Source: Erinaceus europaeus
Taxonomy: Eukaryota; Chordata; Mammalia; Eulipotyphla; Erinaceidae
DNA: 64,000 nt
Direction of reading: 5' to 3'
NCBI RefSeq assembly: GCF_950295315.1
Contig: NC_080177.1
Coordinates: forward strand, 85,302,623 to 85,366,622
The number at the start of each line of letters is the position of its first letter. The first letter of the stretch is position 1. The position numbers and the translations under genes are program-made. The notes under the pieces were generated by a model. The model ran no database searches. It had not been told where the DNA came from and worked only from the letters and a program-made list of their open reading frames with translations. Positions 36,041-46,263 of this stretch are shown here, piece by piece.

Positions 36041-36349
36041 AGTTTTGTTTGTTTTTGTGGATGTGCTGTGGAAATACACCCTACAACCTTACAGTCTTAT
36101 AAACTATCATGAATAATACAATTTTATAAATGGCTCGTAAAAACTGCTGACTCTTCTAATGCATGGACATGGTATATTTCTCTAATCATTAGGGTTATTT
36201 CAATTCATCCCACAATATTTTGAATGTTTTCAGTGTACACTTTGCAAATGTACTTTCTGTCTGGTCATTATGTAAGTTAGTATAAGTAGAGAATAAGAAT
36301 AAGGTTTTGACTTGAAGTCAAAAAAAGTAAGTTGGTTGCTACCTTTTCT

Positions 36350-36511
36350 TTTTTTTTTTTTAAAGATTTTACTTATTTATTTATGAGAAATATAGAGGAG
36401 AGAGAGAAAGAACCAGACATCACTCTGGTACATGTGCTGCCAGGGACTGAACTCAGGACCTCATGCTTAAGAGTCTAGTGCCTTAGCCACTGCGCCACCT
36501 CCTGGACCACA
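36350..36511 (-). mobile_element. Family D SINE
   Basis: Flanked by the perfect 16-bp duplication GGTTGCTACCTTTTCT (36334-36349 and 36512-36527). T tract, AAAGATTTTACTTATTTATT, CAGGGACTGAACTCAGGACC, end CACTGCGCCACCTCCTGGAC. Confidence 0.92.
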
Positions 36512-36527
36512 GGTTGCTACCTTTTCT

Positions 36528-38399
36528 ACTTTGCTCTGCAGAACCAAGCAATTCTAGAGTCCTGTCTTAGGCAATATTTCAGCTTTCAGCCAGGCTGAAC
36601 GTCTTTACCTTTACTGGGTGATGGCATCCACTCTCCTTCATAAAAATTTCGCACGCTTGTCTTAAGTGTTCTATTGGATCCATCTTACTTTGGTTATATT
36701 TCATTCAGCTCTACTGGCCCTGCACAGAGAAGAAGTAGCAGTCCCAGTATGTTGATCTGAACATTGTGATATCCCACAAGGAGAAGCTCTGTGCGATCCT
36801 AGCACAGACTTCTCCACAGGAGAAGAAAAAGTTATAGTTCCAGGTGAAGTTTAGTTGACAAAACCTTCCATGCCTTGTTTTCTGAGAGGGACTAAACTAT
36901 GGAGAGCTTCTGAAAATCATGTCCTACATAAAGCAATTTCCTTCATGTGCAAGTTCCATTAAAACCACGCTCTTGAAGGCAGGAAACGGTGGTCCAGGCC
37001 ACATTCAAGTCCTAGGCTGATGAGTCCCAGTGGCCTCGTTTCCGTGTCTTTGTGTGTGATCCTTTCCTCACTGAGGTTGGAAATAGATTACGATGGGATG
37101 TTACTTTACTGGTGACGTGCAATTTTTTTGCAAAATATAATGAGATTCTTCAGTCCTGAGCAGTCATGGGCAAAGGCCACATGGGAAGGGATGAAAGGTA
37201 ATTTCTTTTTGATATATTTATTTATATGGTTATTTACCAGAGTACTGCTCAGCTCTGTTTCAAGGTGACATGGGGGATTGAACCTGGGACTTTTGGATCC
37301 CAGTCTCTTTGCGTAACCATTATGCGACCTGTCCCCCTGCCCTGACAGGTAGGTCCTAAAACATGTAGATGTGCTCTAGGACCGGAAAAGAACCACTGCT
37401 CAACAAGCAGAAAACGGTTACGGTTCTCTACCCAGTCACAGTGAGACAGCAATGCTCCCAGTAACCTGAGTACACTGAGAGGCCATTCAGCTTCCCATCT
37501 GAAACTGAGTCTGTGGATGAGAACACATCTACTCAGAACACGGACGATTCACTTTGAGGTCCAGAACCAGGAACTAGTGATGCCACACATCTTGGGGTGT
37601 AATGAATGTGTGTTTGCTTCAAGATGCTGAAGTTACAGTGACTGCATCTCTGTCAACAGGTGACTAACACCCATGACTTAACAATAAAATCTCATAAAGT
37701 TTTTGATTAAATCTGTTCTTGTCTCATTAAATCATTCTACAACACTAATTGGCCACAGCTTCTGGAAAGTGGGTTTGACCACTTGTGCTGGTATCATGAC
37801 AGAAATAAGACCAAACATAACTAGGTTTTCCTTGACAATCTTGACTTAATTTCATTGCAATATTTTCAATAAAAGCAATTTAAGACATTTGTAAGAAAGT
37901 GTGATTTAATCTTCTTATAATAAAACCTACGTGCGTATCCTTTACTGAAGGTTTTAGCGATATGGTTAAGCTGTCTCTAATGAGAAGTCAGAAGAAATGG
38001 TGTCTCAGCCAACTTGAAAGTATCCTGAAACAGGAAATAAGCTCATCTGTGGAAGTAATGGCTAAAATGTAAAAGAACAGAAAGCAAAAGCCCATCCAAG
38101 CCATGGCATGTGCCATCTGATGCGAGCTGAGCAGCAGCATGGAAGGAGTGTGCTTCCCTGCGTCCTAGGAGGAGCAGAGCCCTTCAGTCAGCCTCTAGAA
38201 CGGCATTTCAAAGTCTTAGCCTAAATGAAATGGTGGTTTGTCTTTGGTAAATCCTGATTACCCAGAGATCTTTTTTGACACTTTCAGATACTTGACAAAT
38301 ACTAACATTTATAGTTAATTTGTGAATCAGAAAATAATATGTGGCCATAACCCATTTCTAGTATTTTTTTGACTATTTAGTGGTAGTTTTTTTTTCTTT
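36528..38399. other. Unique intron sequence with one C SINE
   Basis: Besides the C SINE at 37208-37342, no repeat, exon or RNA gene was recognised. Confidence 0.5.
37208..37342 (-). mobile_element. Family C SINE
   Basis: ACCAGAGTACTGCTCAGCTC, GGGGGATTGAACCTGGGACT and CGTAACCATTATGCGACC. Confidence 0.85.
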
Positions 38400-38662
38400 C
38401 TCCTTTTTCTTTATTTTTTTTGCCTCCAGTTAGTGCTGTTAGTGGGATCCACTGTTCCCTCGAGCCACTGTTTCCACTTTATTGGATAGGACAGAGAGAA
38501 ACTGCGAGGGGAGGGAGACAGAGAGAAAGAGAGACACCTGCAGACCTGCTTCAACACTTGTAAAGCCCCCCCCCCCCCCCGCAGATGGGGAGCGGGGACT
38601 CAAACCTGGATCCTAGCACTTACCCTTGTGCTTAGTACTATGTGTGCCACGGCCAGGCCACC
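38400..38662 (-). mobile_element. SINE of the A/B type, long variant
   Basis: The antisense copy carries an extra 3' unit (GGATCCACTGTTCCCTCGAG) beyond the GGATAGGACAGAGAGAAA segment. A C14 run replaces the CTGCAGGTGG linker near 38567. Confidence 0.7.
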
Positions 38663-40412
38663 TGTTCCTAGTCTGCTGAAGAGCAACCATTAAGGTAACC
38701 CTGGTAAAGACACACACACACAAAGGCCACCATAATAACTCCAACACAGGGTACACAAGGAGCTGGTGTTTCAGGAGAAAACGGTGCGTGAGTAGAAGCA
38801 CAGGTAGACACCTGTGCACAATGACAGAGGACTTGACGGGGCAGGAGGCGGGTTTCGCAGACCCCTATCACGTGCCCATGTGACAACCAACATCTTGTCG
38901 AATCATTGTTTCCTGCAAAGAAGAAGAGTTTGATGATTCAGCCTGCCTAGGGTCTCTCACTCACAGGTGGGACTTGAGCATCGAGAACAGATGGGGAAAG
39001 CACACAGTGACACTGGGGCTGGGTGGAGGCGCGCTGCAGCAAAGCAAAGGACTCTGGGGAAGGAGGGGGAGGAAAGGTCGGGTTTTTTTTTTTTTTTTTG
39101 AGGGGTGGGGTGGTTAGGCTTTGGAGTCCCTTTACTTGATTGAAAAGGGCCTAAACTGGGAGTAGAGCTGTTTTGCGGACAGTGATCACATGGCGCTTAA
39201 CCCGCTGTGCTACCGCCCGAATCCCGGTTCTATTTCTTCCCCTGTCCTTACCTTCCCACGGTGTCTCTCAAAAGCCCCTTTGCCGTCTGCTCTTCTAAGC
39301 TAATAGGCGGTCGCATTGAGTCTCTCTCAACAGTTCAGCTAAGGACTGAGAAGTTCCCCACTGGAAGCTCGTGAATGCACAGGATGGATCTGTTCTGCGA
39401 GGCAGCCCAGGTTTCCTCGTTTCTTCTGTTATGGCAAGCCACTTACTGCACCCCACAGGTCGGGAATCGGAGAGTGAGCCTGTGTTTCTTCTGGTCTCAG
39501 CTTGTCTTTTCATTCAAGAAGCAGAATTCAGATCACATAATAGGAAGTAAGTAAAAATCTTGCAAAGACATCATGGTTGACAACAGTTCTGTGTGAGAAA
39601 ACTGTGTCACCCGAGAAGACTGGAACGTGCATAGGGTCCAAAGACTGAAGAAAAGGCTGTTGATGGTTCTGCTGAGTAGTTCTGCTATGAGGGGTCAATG
39701 AGACAAATGGAGGAGCATCACTGCTAGCAAAATGTGTTAAAAGACTTGCCTTGAAAGGCCCTGTATTGTTTTAGGACAGCAAGGTATAAACAAGAGAAGA
39801 AGATGCATTGCACCTTTCAGTTATCCCCCAGAATCACACCACACTCTCTTGCTGGTGCAAATACTTGCAGGGATTAAAAAGTAGCTGTTGGATCACCACC
39901 TAAGCAGAACTGTCTAAGAGCATCTGGCTTTGTTGCCGGAGTCCACTTTAAGAGTCAACGCAGAAAGACTTCAGTCGTTCACAGGAACGTTATTAAAGAA
40001 AGGATTCCGGAGAGAGGAGCTGTGTTGATTTCCCTTCCCATACTGTCAACAGCAAAGCCACAGCAACACAAGAGTGAGACAGTATGGGGTGAAAAGTCAA
40101 CATCCAGGAGATAGGGACACAGAAACGCCTTTCGCCAAGAAGGAAAAAAAGCTCTCAACAACAGCAAGCCCCCCCCAAATTATAATCCAGAAAGATCTGC
40201 AAGATATAGGATGTGAATCTAGAAACGGGCGCCCAACTGCCATCACAATCCAGTTGCTATAACTGTGCCACACCATGAAACAAGTAACCAAAAGCCGTGA
40301 AAGGGGAGACAGGAAGTCCCGGTCGTGTTCTCTTGTGATGTTGACGCCTGTGAAAGCTTGCGGCCTCAGCTCTGACGGACGCCATACTAGAACTGGTTTT
40401 CCATAGTAAGAC
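38663..40412. other. Unique intron sequence
   Basis: Contains a T17 run at about 39083 and the isolated A-SINE head at 39188-39226. Otherwise unrecognised. Confidence 0.5.
39188..39226 (-). mobile_element. Isolated head fragment of a family A SINE
   Basis: Only about 39 bases match: CGCTTAACCCGCTGTGCTAC and CGCCCGAATCCC, the reversed head. No linker, pyrimidine block or tail follows. Confidence 0.6.
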
Positions 40413-40423
40413 ATGCTGTGTAG

Positions 40424-40636
40424 GGGCCAGGTGGTGATGCAGCTGGTTGAGTGCACCTGTTACAATGCACAGGGACCCAGGTTCGAGGCCCCGCCCGGTC
40501 CCCACCTGCAGGGGGAAAGCTTTGCGAGGGGTGAAGCAGTGCTGCAGGGGTCTCTCTCCTTCTCTATCGTTCCCTTTCCTTTTGATTTATAGTTTCTATC
40601 CAATAAATAAAATTAATATGATTTTTTTAAAAAAAG
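40424..40636 (+). mobile_element. Family B SINE
   Basis: Head GGGGCCAGGTGGTGATGCAG, B box GGTTCGAGGCCC, tail CTATCCAATAAATAAA. Flanked by ATGCTGTG. Confidence 0.88.
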
Positions 40637-40719
40637 AAATGCTGTGGACAGATTCTGGGAGGAGTATTTTACTGTTGGCTTATATGCTGTTAGACTCCTC
40701 TAGATCTCTATATTAAGTT

Positions 40720-41001
40720 ATGACAGAGGGAGCGAGGAGGATGGGGAGGGGGGAGAGGAAACCAAAGTGTTATTCTTGGTATAGTTGATGCCAGAGATTG
40801 AACCTGGAGCCTGTTTCCACGTTCAGTATTCTGCTCACAGAATATGCCCTCCTGAGCCCAGGAGCACCTGTCTCTCCTCCCTTCTTTTTAGCAGGAAACT
40901 TCTCAGCTCTAGGTTACGGTGGTGCCCACAGCTGAATCTAGGGTCTTGGAGCTTCAGATATGAAAGTCTTTTGTGCATTCACTATGCTTTCTCCTTGGCC
41001 C
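40720..41001 (-). mobile_element. Two antisense SINE copies (one C, one unassigned)
   Basis: 40885-41001 is family C (AGGAAACTTCTCAGCTCTAG, ATTCACTATGCTTTCTCC). 40720-40860 has GAGATTGAACCTGGAGCCTG and is related but diverged. Confidence 0.6.
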
Positions 41002-41443
41002 ACCTGCCAGATTCTGTCCTGCTGGCCCCAGAGTGAGCACAGTGTTTTCATGACCTAGACTTGGGCCCTTTATAACATGCCTGACGCATTAATCTCTTCA
41101 GTCTGGAGGATGTAGATTACTAGAGATTTTACACTTCTGTTTGCTTCACAGGGTCAAATACAGACTGCGGGCCCAGATCCCCGCAGAACATCTAGCAGGA
41201 TCATGAGACAGAAGAGATTGCTGACACTGCCAGATCACAACAAACACTTGAGGAAAACTCAAAACTCAACAGAGCTATGGAAACTTTGCAAAGATGGCAT
41301 CACAGGCATGCTCTTAGGGATGGGTTCAGGGAAAGAATGCATCCGCAAAGACAGAGGACGTATAAAAGATTGTACGAGAGAAGTTAAAACTGAAATCAGA
41401 AAGATGCAGGATACAGGAGCTGAGCTTTAAAAAAATACTATAG

Positions 41444-41703
41444 GGAGTCGGGTGGTAGGGCAGTGGGCTAAGCGCACATGGTGCAAAGCACAAGGACCAG
41501 TGTAAGGATCCTGGTTCGATCCCCCTGGCTCCTCAGCTGCAGGGGGGTCACTTCACAAAAGGTGAAGCAGGTCTGCAGGTGTCTGTCTTTCCCTCCTCTC
41601 TCCATTTCTCTCTGTCCTGTCCAACAATGACAACATCAATAACTACAACAATAAAACAACAAGGGCAACAAAAGGGAATAAATAAATAAATTTTAAAAAA
41701 AAG
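41444..41703 (+). mobile_element. Family A SINE
   Basis: Head GGGAGTCGGGTGGTAGGGCA, tail AACAAGGGCAACAAAAGGG plus AATAAATAAATT. It is directly followed by a different tRNA-type SINE. Confidence 0.88.
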
Positions 41704-41704
41704 G

Positions 41705-41855
41705 CAGGGTGTAGCAAAATAGCTCACTTGGATAGCTCACTCGGATAGCATGTGTCTTTGCAAATGTCCAAGACACAGGTTTGAGCCTGGCCACCACTTC
41801 CTCCACCTGAAAGCAGCTTTGGTCTCTCTCTTTTTCTCTCTATATATGAAAAAGT
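41705..41855 (+). mobile_element. Unnamed tRNA-type SINE with internal duplication
   Basis: Shares only the general plan with A and B: a head with AGCTCACTTGGATAGC, a B-box-like GGTTTGAGCCTGGCC and a CT-rich end. AGCTCACTYGGATAG occurs twice in tandem. Relatives may be the split SINE near 59.1 and 59.7 kb (GGCAGCTCACCTGAGAAGG). Confidence 0.55.
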
Positions 41856-41934
41856 CATTCTAGAATGGTAAAAGCGTAGTAATGACAAAAAAAAAAAAAA
41901 AACTCAAGTACTGCAAGGCATAAAAGCAAGGCTG

Positions 41935-42210
41935 GGGGAGTTGGGCTGTAGCGCAGCGGGTTAAGCGGAGGTGGCACAAAGCACAAGGACGGGCATAAGG
42001 ATCCCGGTTCGAACCCCGGCTCCCCACCTGCAGGGGAGTCGCTTCACAGGCGGTGAAGCAGGTCTGCAGGTGTCTGTCTTTCTCTCCCCCTCTGTCTTCC
42101 CCTCCTCTCTCCATGTCTCTCTGTCCTATCCAACAACGACAACAACAATAATAACTACAACAATAAAACAACAACGGCAACAAAAGGGAATAAATAAATA
42201 AAATAAAATA
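41935..42210 (+). mobile_element. Family A SINE, well preserved
   Basis: Flanked by the perfect duplication AAAAGCAAGGCTG (41922-41934 and 42211-42223). Its B box GGTTCGAACCC is close to the tRNA consensus. Confidence 0.92.
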
Positions 42211-42223
42211 AAAAGCAAGGCTG

Positions 42224-42884
42224 ACCAGACTTCCCTGGACAGACGACCCCACCAATGTGTCCTGGAGCTCAGCTTCCCCAGAGACCCACCCTACTAGGGA
42301 AAGAGAGAGGCAGACTGGGAGTATGGACCGACCAGTCAACGCCCATGTTCAGCGGGGAAGCAATTACAGAAGCCAGACCTTCCACCTTCTGCAACCCACA
42401 ACGACCCTGGGTCCATGCTCCCAGAGGGATAGAGAATGGGAAAGCTATCAGGAGAGGGGGTGGGATGTGGAGATCGGGTTATCGGAATTGTGCGGAATTG
42501 TACCCCTCTAATTCTATGGTTTTGTTAATGTCTCCTTTCTTTTTTTTAATATTTTATTTTATTTATTTATTCCATTTTGTTGCCCTTGTTGTTTTATTGT
42601 TGTAGTTATTATTGTTGTTGTCGTCATTGTTGGATAGGACAGAGAGAAATGGAGAGAGGAGGGGAAGACAGAGAGGGGGAGAGAAAGACAGACACCTGCA
42701 GACCTGCTTCACCGCCTGTGAAGCGACTCCCCTGCAGGTGGGGAGCCCGGGGCTCGAACCGGGATCCTTACGCCGGTCCTTGTGCTTTGCGCCACCTGCG
42801 CTTAACCCGCTGCGCTACAGCCCAACTCCCAATGTGTCCTTTCTTAAATAAATAAATAAATAAATAAATAAACAAATAAATAAA
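42224..42884 (+). mobile_element. Family E2 retroposon interrupted by an antisense A SINE
   Basis: Starts at ACCAGACTTCCCTGGACAGA (5'-truncated) and runs to GGTTTTGTTAATGTCTCCTTTCTT. It is then broken by the SINE at 42543-42830 and resumes with a (TAAA)n tail. The SINE duplication AATGTSTCCTTTCTT lies inside E2. Confidence 0.82.
42543..42830 (-). mobile_element. Family A SINE inside E2, well preserved
   Basis: Flanked by AATGTSTCCTTTCTT. The reversed head GCGCTTAACCCGCTGCGCTA is intact, and the B box reads GGCTCGAACCGGGATCC. Confidence 0.92.
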
Positions 42885-43420
42885 GACACACACACAAAAA
42901 AAATATCAGAGAACTTTAAAAGCAGAGAACGTAGCCTTAAACAGAACATTCTCATAAGACTACCCAATGACCGCTCAGCAGAAACTGTAGAGCGTGAGCT
43001 ACTCAAAGCTTCGCAAAGAAAAGCCCATCCAGCAAAGGCATCACTCACAAAGTGGTTGAGGGAGGGAGAAAGAGCTTTCCAGTCAAAAAAACAGCTAGAG
43101 GGACGTATCACCACCACTAAATCGGCCTTACAGGAAATATTAAAGAAAAAGATGTGAAAGGAAAACACTCAGTGGATTAAACAAATAAATAAATGGAAAA
43201 CAAGCAAAGTCCAATGAAGACAAACTCTTGAACCAGTCAGTCCTCAGGCTTCCGGAGGGTGTGGAGGGTGTAGACGGGGAGGACAGAGATGGGTCCCTGG
43301 ACTTTGGTGGAGGGATCTGGTAGTAATGAAGGGGTGTGAAACAAACTCTACGTCATAAACATCTACAGTCTTGTAAATCAAGGTTACACACAAAAACAAA
43401 TAAATAAGTAAAGAAATAAG
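42885..43420 (+). mobile_element. Possible L1/HAL1-type fragment
   Basis: The stretch GACGTATCACCACCACTAAA, then GCCTTACAGGAAATATTAAAG, resembles the ORF1 end of L1-related HAL1 elements. It is followed by a G-rich segment with GGGTCCCTGGACTTTGG and an A-rich end near 43410. Similarity is from memory and partial, so class and limits are tentative. Confidence 0.4.
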
Positions 43421-43796
43421 TGTTTTCTAAAAAGTAAAATAGTGAGGGGTTTCTAAAACCAAGCTAGATCAGACAGACAGGACAATGTCATACTCTTTGG
43501 TCAACAATTGTAGTTTTAGCTATTTGATGTTATATTTCAGAATGCAAATGTCTAAATGTTAATTCACATTTAGAGAGTTCTCATTTGATTAACCATTCAT
43601 TAGTAAGAACTAATTTACTAAGGAACATCTCAAACATTTAGTTATAACTTTATATTTCCTCTTAGAGAAATAGACAATATTCTGCTTCTAACTTGACTAG
43701 AACAGACATTTCAGCCATAGCTTTACCTCAAACTCAATGATAACAGGCATATCATGTAATGTTTGACCAAAAGTGAACTCAAAATTAAGGCAGCTT

Positions 43797-44100
43797 TATT
43801 TTTTTTTCTGGGGCTCAGTGCCTTCAATATGAATCCCCTACTCCTGGAGCCCATTTCCCCCCATTTTTGTTTCCCTCATTGTTGTTATTATTGCTATTAA
43901 TATTGCTATTGTTGTTGTTGGATAGGTCAGAGAGAAACTGAGAGAGGAGGGAAGTCAGAGATGGGGAGAGAAAGACAGACACCTGCAGACCTGTTTCACT
44001 GCCGGTGAAGCGACTCCCCTGCAGATGGGGAGCCAGGGGCTTGAACTGGGATCTTTATACCTGTCCTTGTGCTTTGCGCCATATGCATTCAACCTGCTGT
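43797..44100 (-). mobile_element. Family A SINE, long variant
   Basis: Antisense copy with an extra 3' unit (GGGGCTCAGTGCCTTC, then CTCCTGGAGCCCATTT) before the usual TTGTTGTTGGATAGG. The head end is cut at CATTCAACCTGCTG. Confidence 0.75.
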
Positions 44101-44249
44101 TCATAAGTTTTGGAAATGCGGAAGTTTGGATTTATTTTTTGGGTTTCTGGCACCTCGCTGTGATTGTATAGTGGTTGGTTCTCTGTGTTGTGTATTCGTT
44201 TATTGCCATTTGATTTAATTAGTTACAATTCATCACTTATAGTTTAAAA

Positions 44250-44850
44250 AACTCAAAATGCAGCAGCTTCAACCTCAGATCTACTCAGATGCACAGGCCA
44301 ATCATTAACTGGACCACTAAAGTGCTCTCCTTGAAAAGAATGGGGCCCCTTGGCACACACCTAAAGCAGACTCCCCAGCTTCTTCCCACCTAAACCCCTC
44401 ATTTCATCTGCTCTATTCCTACTTTTTGGTTCCTGCTTATTAAAACTTTGTCCTGCTTTATAACTTAATGCCTTCCAGCCACCAAATTGCAGATGCTACC
44501 ATGACATCAACCTGACTCCCCTGGGCAGACGCCCTCACCCATGTGTCCTGGAGCCTCCCCTCCCCAGAGCCCTGCCCCACTGGGGACAGACAGACACAGG
44601 CTGGGGGATGTGGATCCACCTGCCAACACCCATGTCCAGTGGAGAAGCAACCACAGAAGCCAGACCTTCCACCTTTTGCTCCCCATAAAGATCTTTGGTC
44701 CATCCTCCCAGAGGGATAAAGAACAGGGAAGCTTCCAATGGAGGGGATGGGACATGGAACTCTGGTGGTGGGAGCTGTGTGGAAGTGTCCCCCTGTTAAT
44801 CATTATTAAATCTTATTATTAATTATTAAATCACTAGTAAAAGTTTAAAA
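44250..44850 (+). mobile_element. Family E1 retroposon
   Basis: Shares TGGGGCCCCTTGGCACACAC, AGCCACCAAATTGCAGATGC and CACCCATGTCCAGTGGAGAA with other E1 copies. It ends with AATCACTAGTAAAAGTTTAAA, about 200 bases beyond the 3' edge of the MDGA2 exon. Confidence 0.75.
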
Positions 44851-45040
44851 TAAAAGAACCCAGATGAAGTGATAATGGCTAGACTATGAAGGCAAGCTTA
44901 AAGAATATCCCCTGAATGTGCAGAATGCAGCAGTCTGTATTGACATGGATTTAAATCTCTTGGTCCAAATATGTATTGTTGAACGCATCTGCCAGGACTT
45001 ACAGGCATGGGGACCTAAAGGAGACGTAAACTCTGGGGAG

Positions 45041-45046
45041 TCTCAC
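45041..45046 (-). promoter_or_regulatory. MDGA2: 5' splice site (donor) of the MDGA2 exon
   Basis: The minus strand reads ACAG|GTGAGA, close to the U1 consensus. It leaves one base (G) of a split codon, so the next exon must supply two bases. Reading on into the intron gives a frame without homology, which confirms the boundary. Confidence 0.88.
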
Positions 45047-45316
45047 CTGTCACAAGAAAGCTGCACCTCCCGGCCCCAGCTTCATTCATGATGCTACAGT
45101 TATACACCCCGTAGTTCTCATTTGAAAGGCTCTTTATGGGATACTCTGTGTACTCCTGGGAGTCAAACTGGCCAGTCCTGAGCAACTTGTTGCCCAGCCG
45201 CCACTCATAGGTCAGCACCCGTATTGGATAGGCTCTCAGAACCCGGCAGCTCATGGTCACGCCCCGCTCTCGTCCTTGTCGGATCTCCAGGAATGCAGGT
45301 TCCACGGCAGGCGGGT
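45047..45316 (-). CDS. MDGA2: MDGA2 internal exon, last Ig-like domain (single exon of a split gene)
   Basis: MDGA2 is a GPI-anchored cell-surface protein with six Ig domains, an FnIII-like domain and a MAM domain. It binds neuroligins and limits synapse formation. The exon encodes about 90 residues, beginning DPPAVEPAF and ending CSFLVT. It shows the Ig signature: first cysteine near residue 24 (TMSCRV), core tryptophan near 39 (YEWRLG), and YGVYNC with the second cysteine near 74. An extra Cys near 85 (GAGRC) and an NCS sequon are also visible. On the minus strand it is bounded by a TCTGCAG acceptor and an ACAG|GTGAGA donor. Length is 270 bp with phase 1 on both sides, typical of Ig-domain exons. 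I recognise the sequence from memory as MDGA2 rather than MDGA1, whose equivalent domain differs strongly. In the family this domain precedes the FnIII-like segment; that next exon is not in the window. The frame is fully open and looks functional. Confidence 0.9.
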
Positions 45317-45340
45317 CTGCAGACAAGAGACGTTAAGACA
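45317..45340 (-). promoter_or_regulatory. MDGA2: 3' splice site (acceptor) of the MDGA2 exon
   Basis: Reading the minus strand, a pyrimidine-rich stretch GTCTCTTGTCTGCAG abuts the exon. A plausible branch-point sequence CTTAAC lies at 45332-45337, about 18 bases from the AG. Only 54 bases of non-repeat sequence separate the acceptor from a family E1 retroposon upstream. Confidence 0.85.
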
Positions 45341-45370
45341 GGTAAATTAAGTGGTTTGTAATGAACCAGT

Positions 45371-45598
45371 GGTTATTTTTATTAGTGATTGAATAATGAT
45401 GAACAAGATTGTAAGATATCAGGGGTGACAATCCCACACAGTTCCCACCACCAGAGTTCCGTGTCCCATCCCCTCCACTGGAAGCTTCCCTGTTCGTCAT
45501 CCCTCTGGGAGCCTGGACCCAAATTCTTTATGGGGAGCAGAAGGTGGGAGTTCTAGCTTCTGTCATTGCTTCTCTGCTGGACATGGTGTTGGCAGGAC
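45371..45598 (-). mobile_element. Family E1 retroposon just upstream of the MDGA2 exon
   Basis: On the minus strand this is the 3' 228 bases of E1, ending CACTAATAAAAATAACC. It lies in the same orientation as the gene, with its AATAAA hexamer at 45378-45383, 62 bases before the exon. It is 5'-truncated. Confidence 0.8.
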
Positions 45599-46017
45599 CA
45601 TTTTTTATTGTGAGTAGTTATTTTTAAAAAACGCACTCAGCTAGAGTAGGAGTTGATTATGTTTACAGAAGTCAGGACAGGAAAGACAACTGCTGGGTGG
45701 TTTTGCTCATTTACGGAAACAGGGAACTGAACATGTGAGCTTGCAAACAGACAAACAGTCACCAAACTTTTCAAACTGCTTCCAAGGCTTTGTGAGAACC
45801 ACAGTGGTTCTCCTGTGAGCGGGTGTTTGGGGGCGGGGGACTGGTTGGAGTGGGTGAAGGAGTGGGGAGGAGGTGGCAAAAAATGTGATAGTGCGTGCAG
45901 TGTGGTAAGATGCCCGTGAACAGCCCTGTCGTTTTATAAATCGTTATCAATCACTAATGCAAAATAGAAATAAAAACATATCCAGCAAGTGTGAAAGAAA
46001 TAGAAGAGGTGGCTTCT

Positions 46018-46263
46018 GGGAGTCAGGCGGTAGCGCAGCAGGTTAAGCGCACGTGGCACAAAGCACAAGGACCCCACCTGCAGGGGAGTCGCTTCCCAAG
46101 CGGTGAAGCAGGTCTGCAGGTGTCTCTCTTTCTCTCTCCCTCTCTGCCTCCCCCTCCTCTCTCATTTTCACTCTGACCTATCCAACAACAACAACAACAT
46201 CAATAACAATAATAACTACAATAAAACAACAAGGGCAACAAAAGGGAATAAATAAATACTTTT
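46018..46263 (+). mobile_element. Family A SINE with a deleted B box
   Basis: The head is normal to CAAGGACC, then joins CCACCTGCAGGGGAG directly. About 40 bases including the RNA polymerase III B box are missing, probably between short C-rich repeats. Flanks AGAGGTGGCTT / AGAGGTGGTTT fit a target-site duplication. Confidence 0.85.

Larger units (their letters stand above)
1..45046 (-). other. MDGA2: Probable MDGA2 intron downstream of the exon (partial)
   Basis: The FnIII-like exon expected to follow the Ig exon was not found on the minus strand down to position 1, so the intron exceeds 45 kb. Contents are SINEs, E retroposons, a sense L1, large simple-sequence tracts and unique sequence. 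Confidence 0.65.

Noticed and set aside
41203..41430. 75-codon open frame rich in Lys/Arg
   Set aside because: Ends in the A SINE flank with no domain and could be a LINE ORF1 scrap, but I could not match it.
41935..42210. tRNA gene call from the conserved A and B boxes
   Set aside because: These are heads of SINEs with pyrimidine middles and A-rich tails, flanked by target duplications. No complete cloverleaf with proper acceptor pairing is present.
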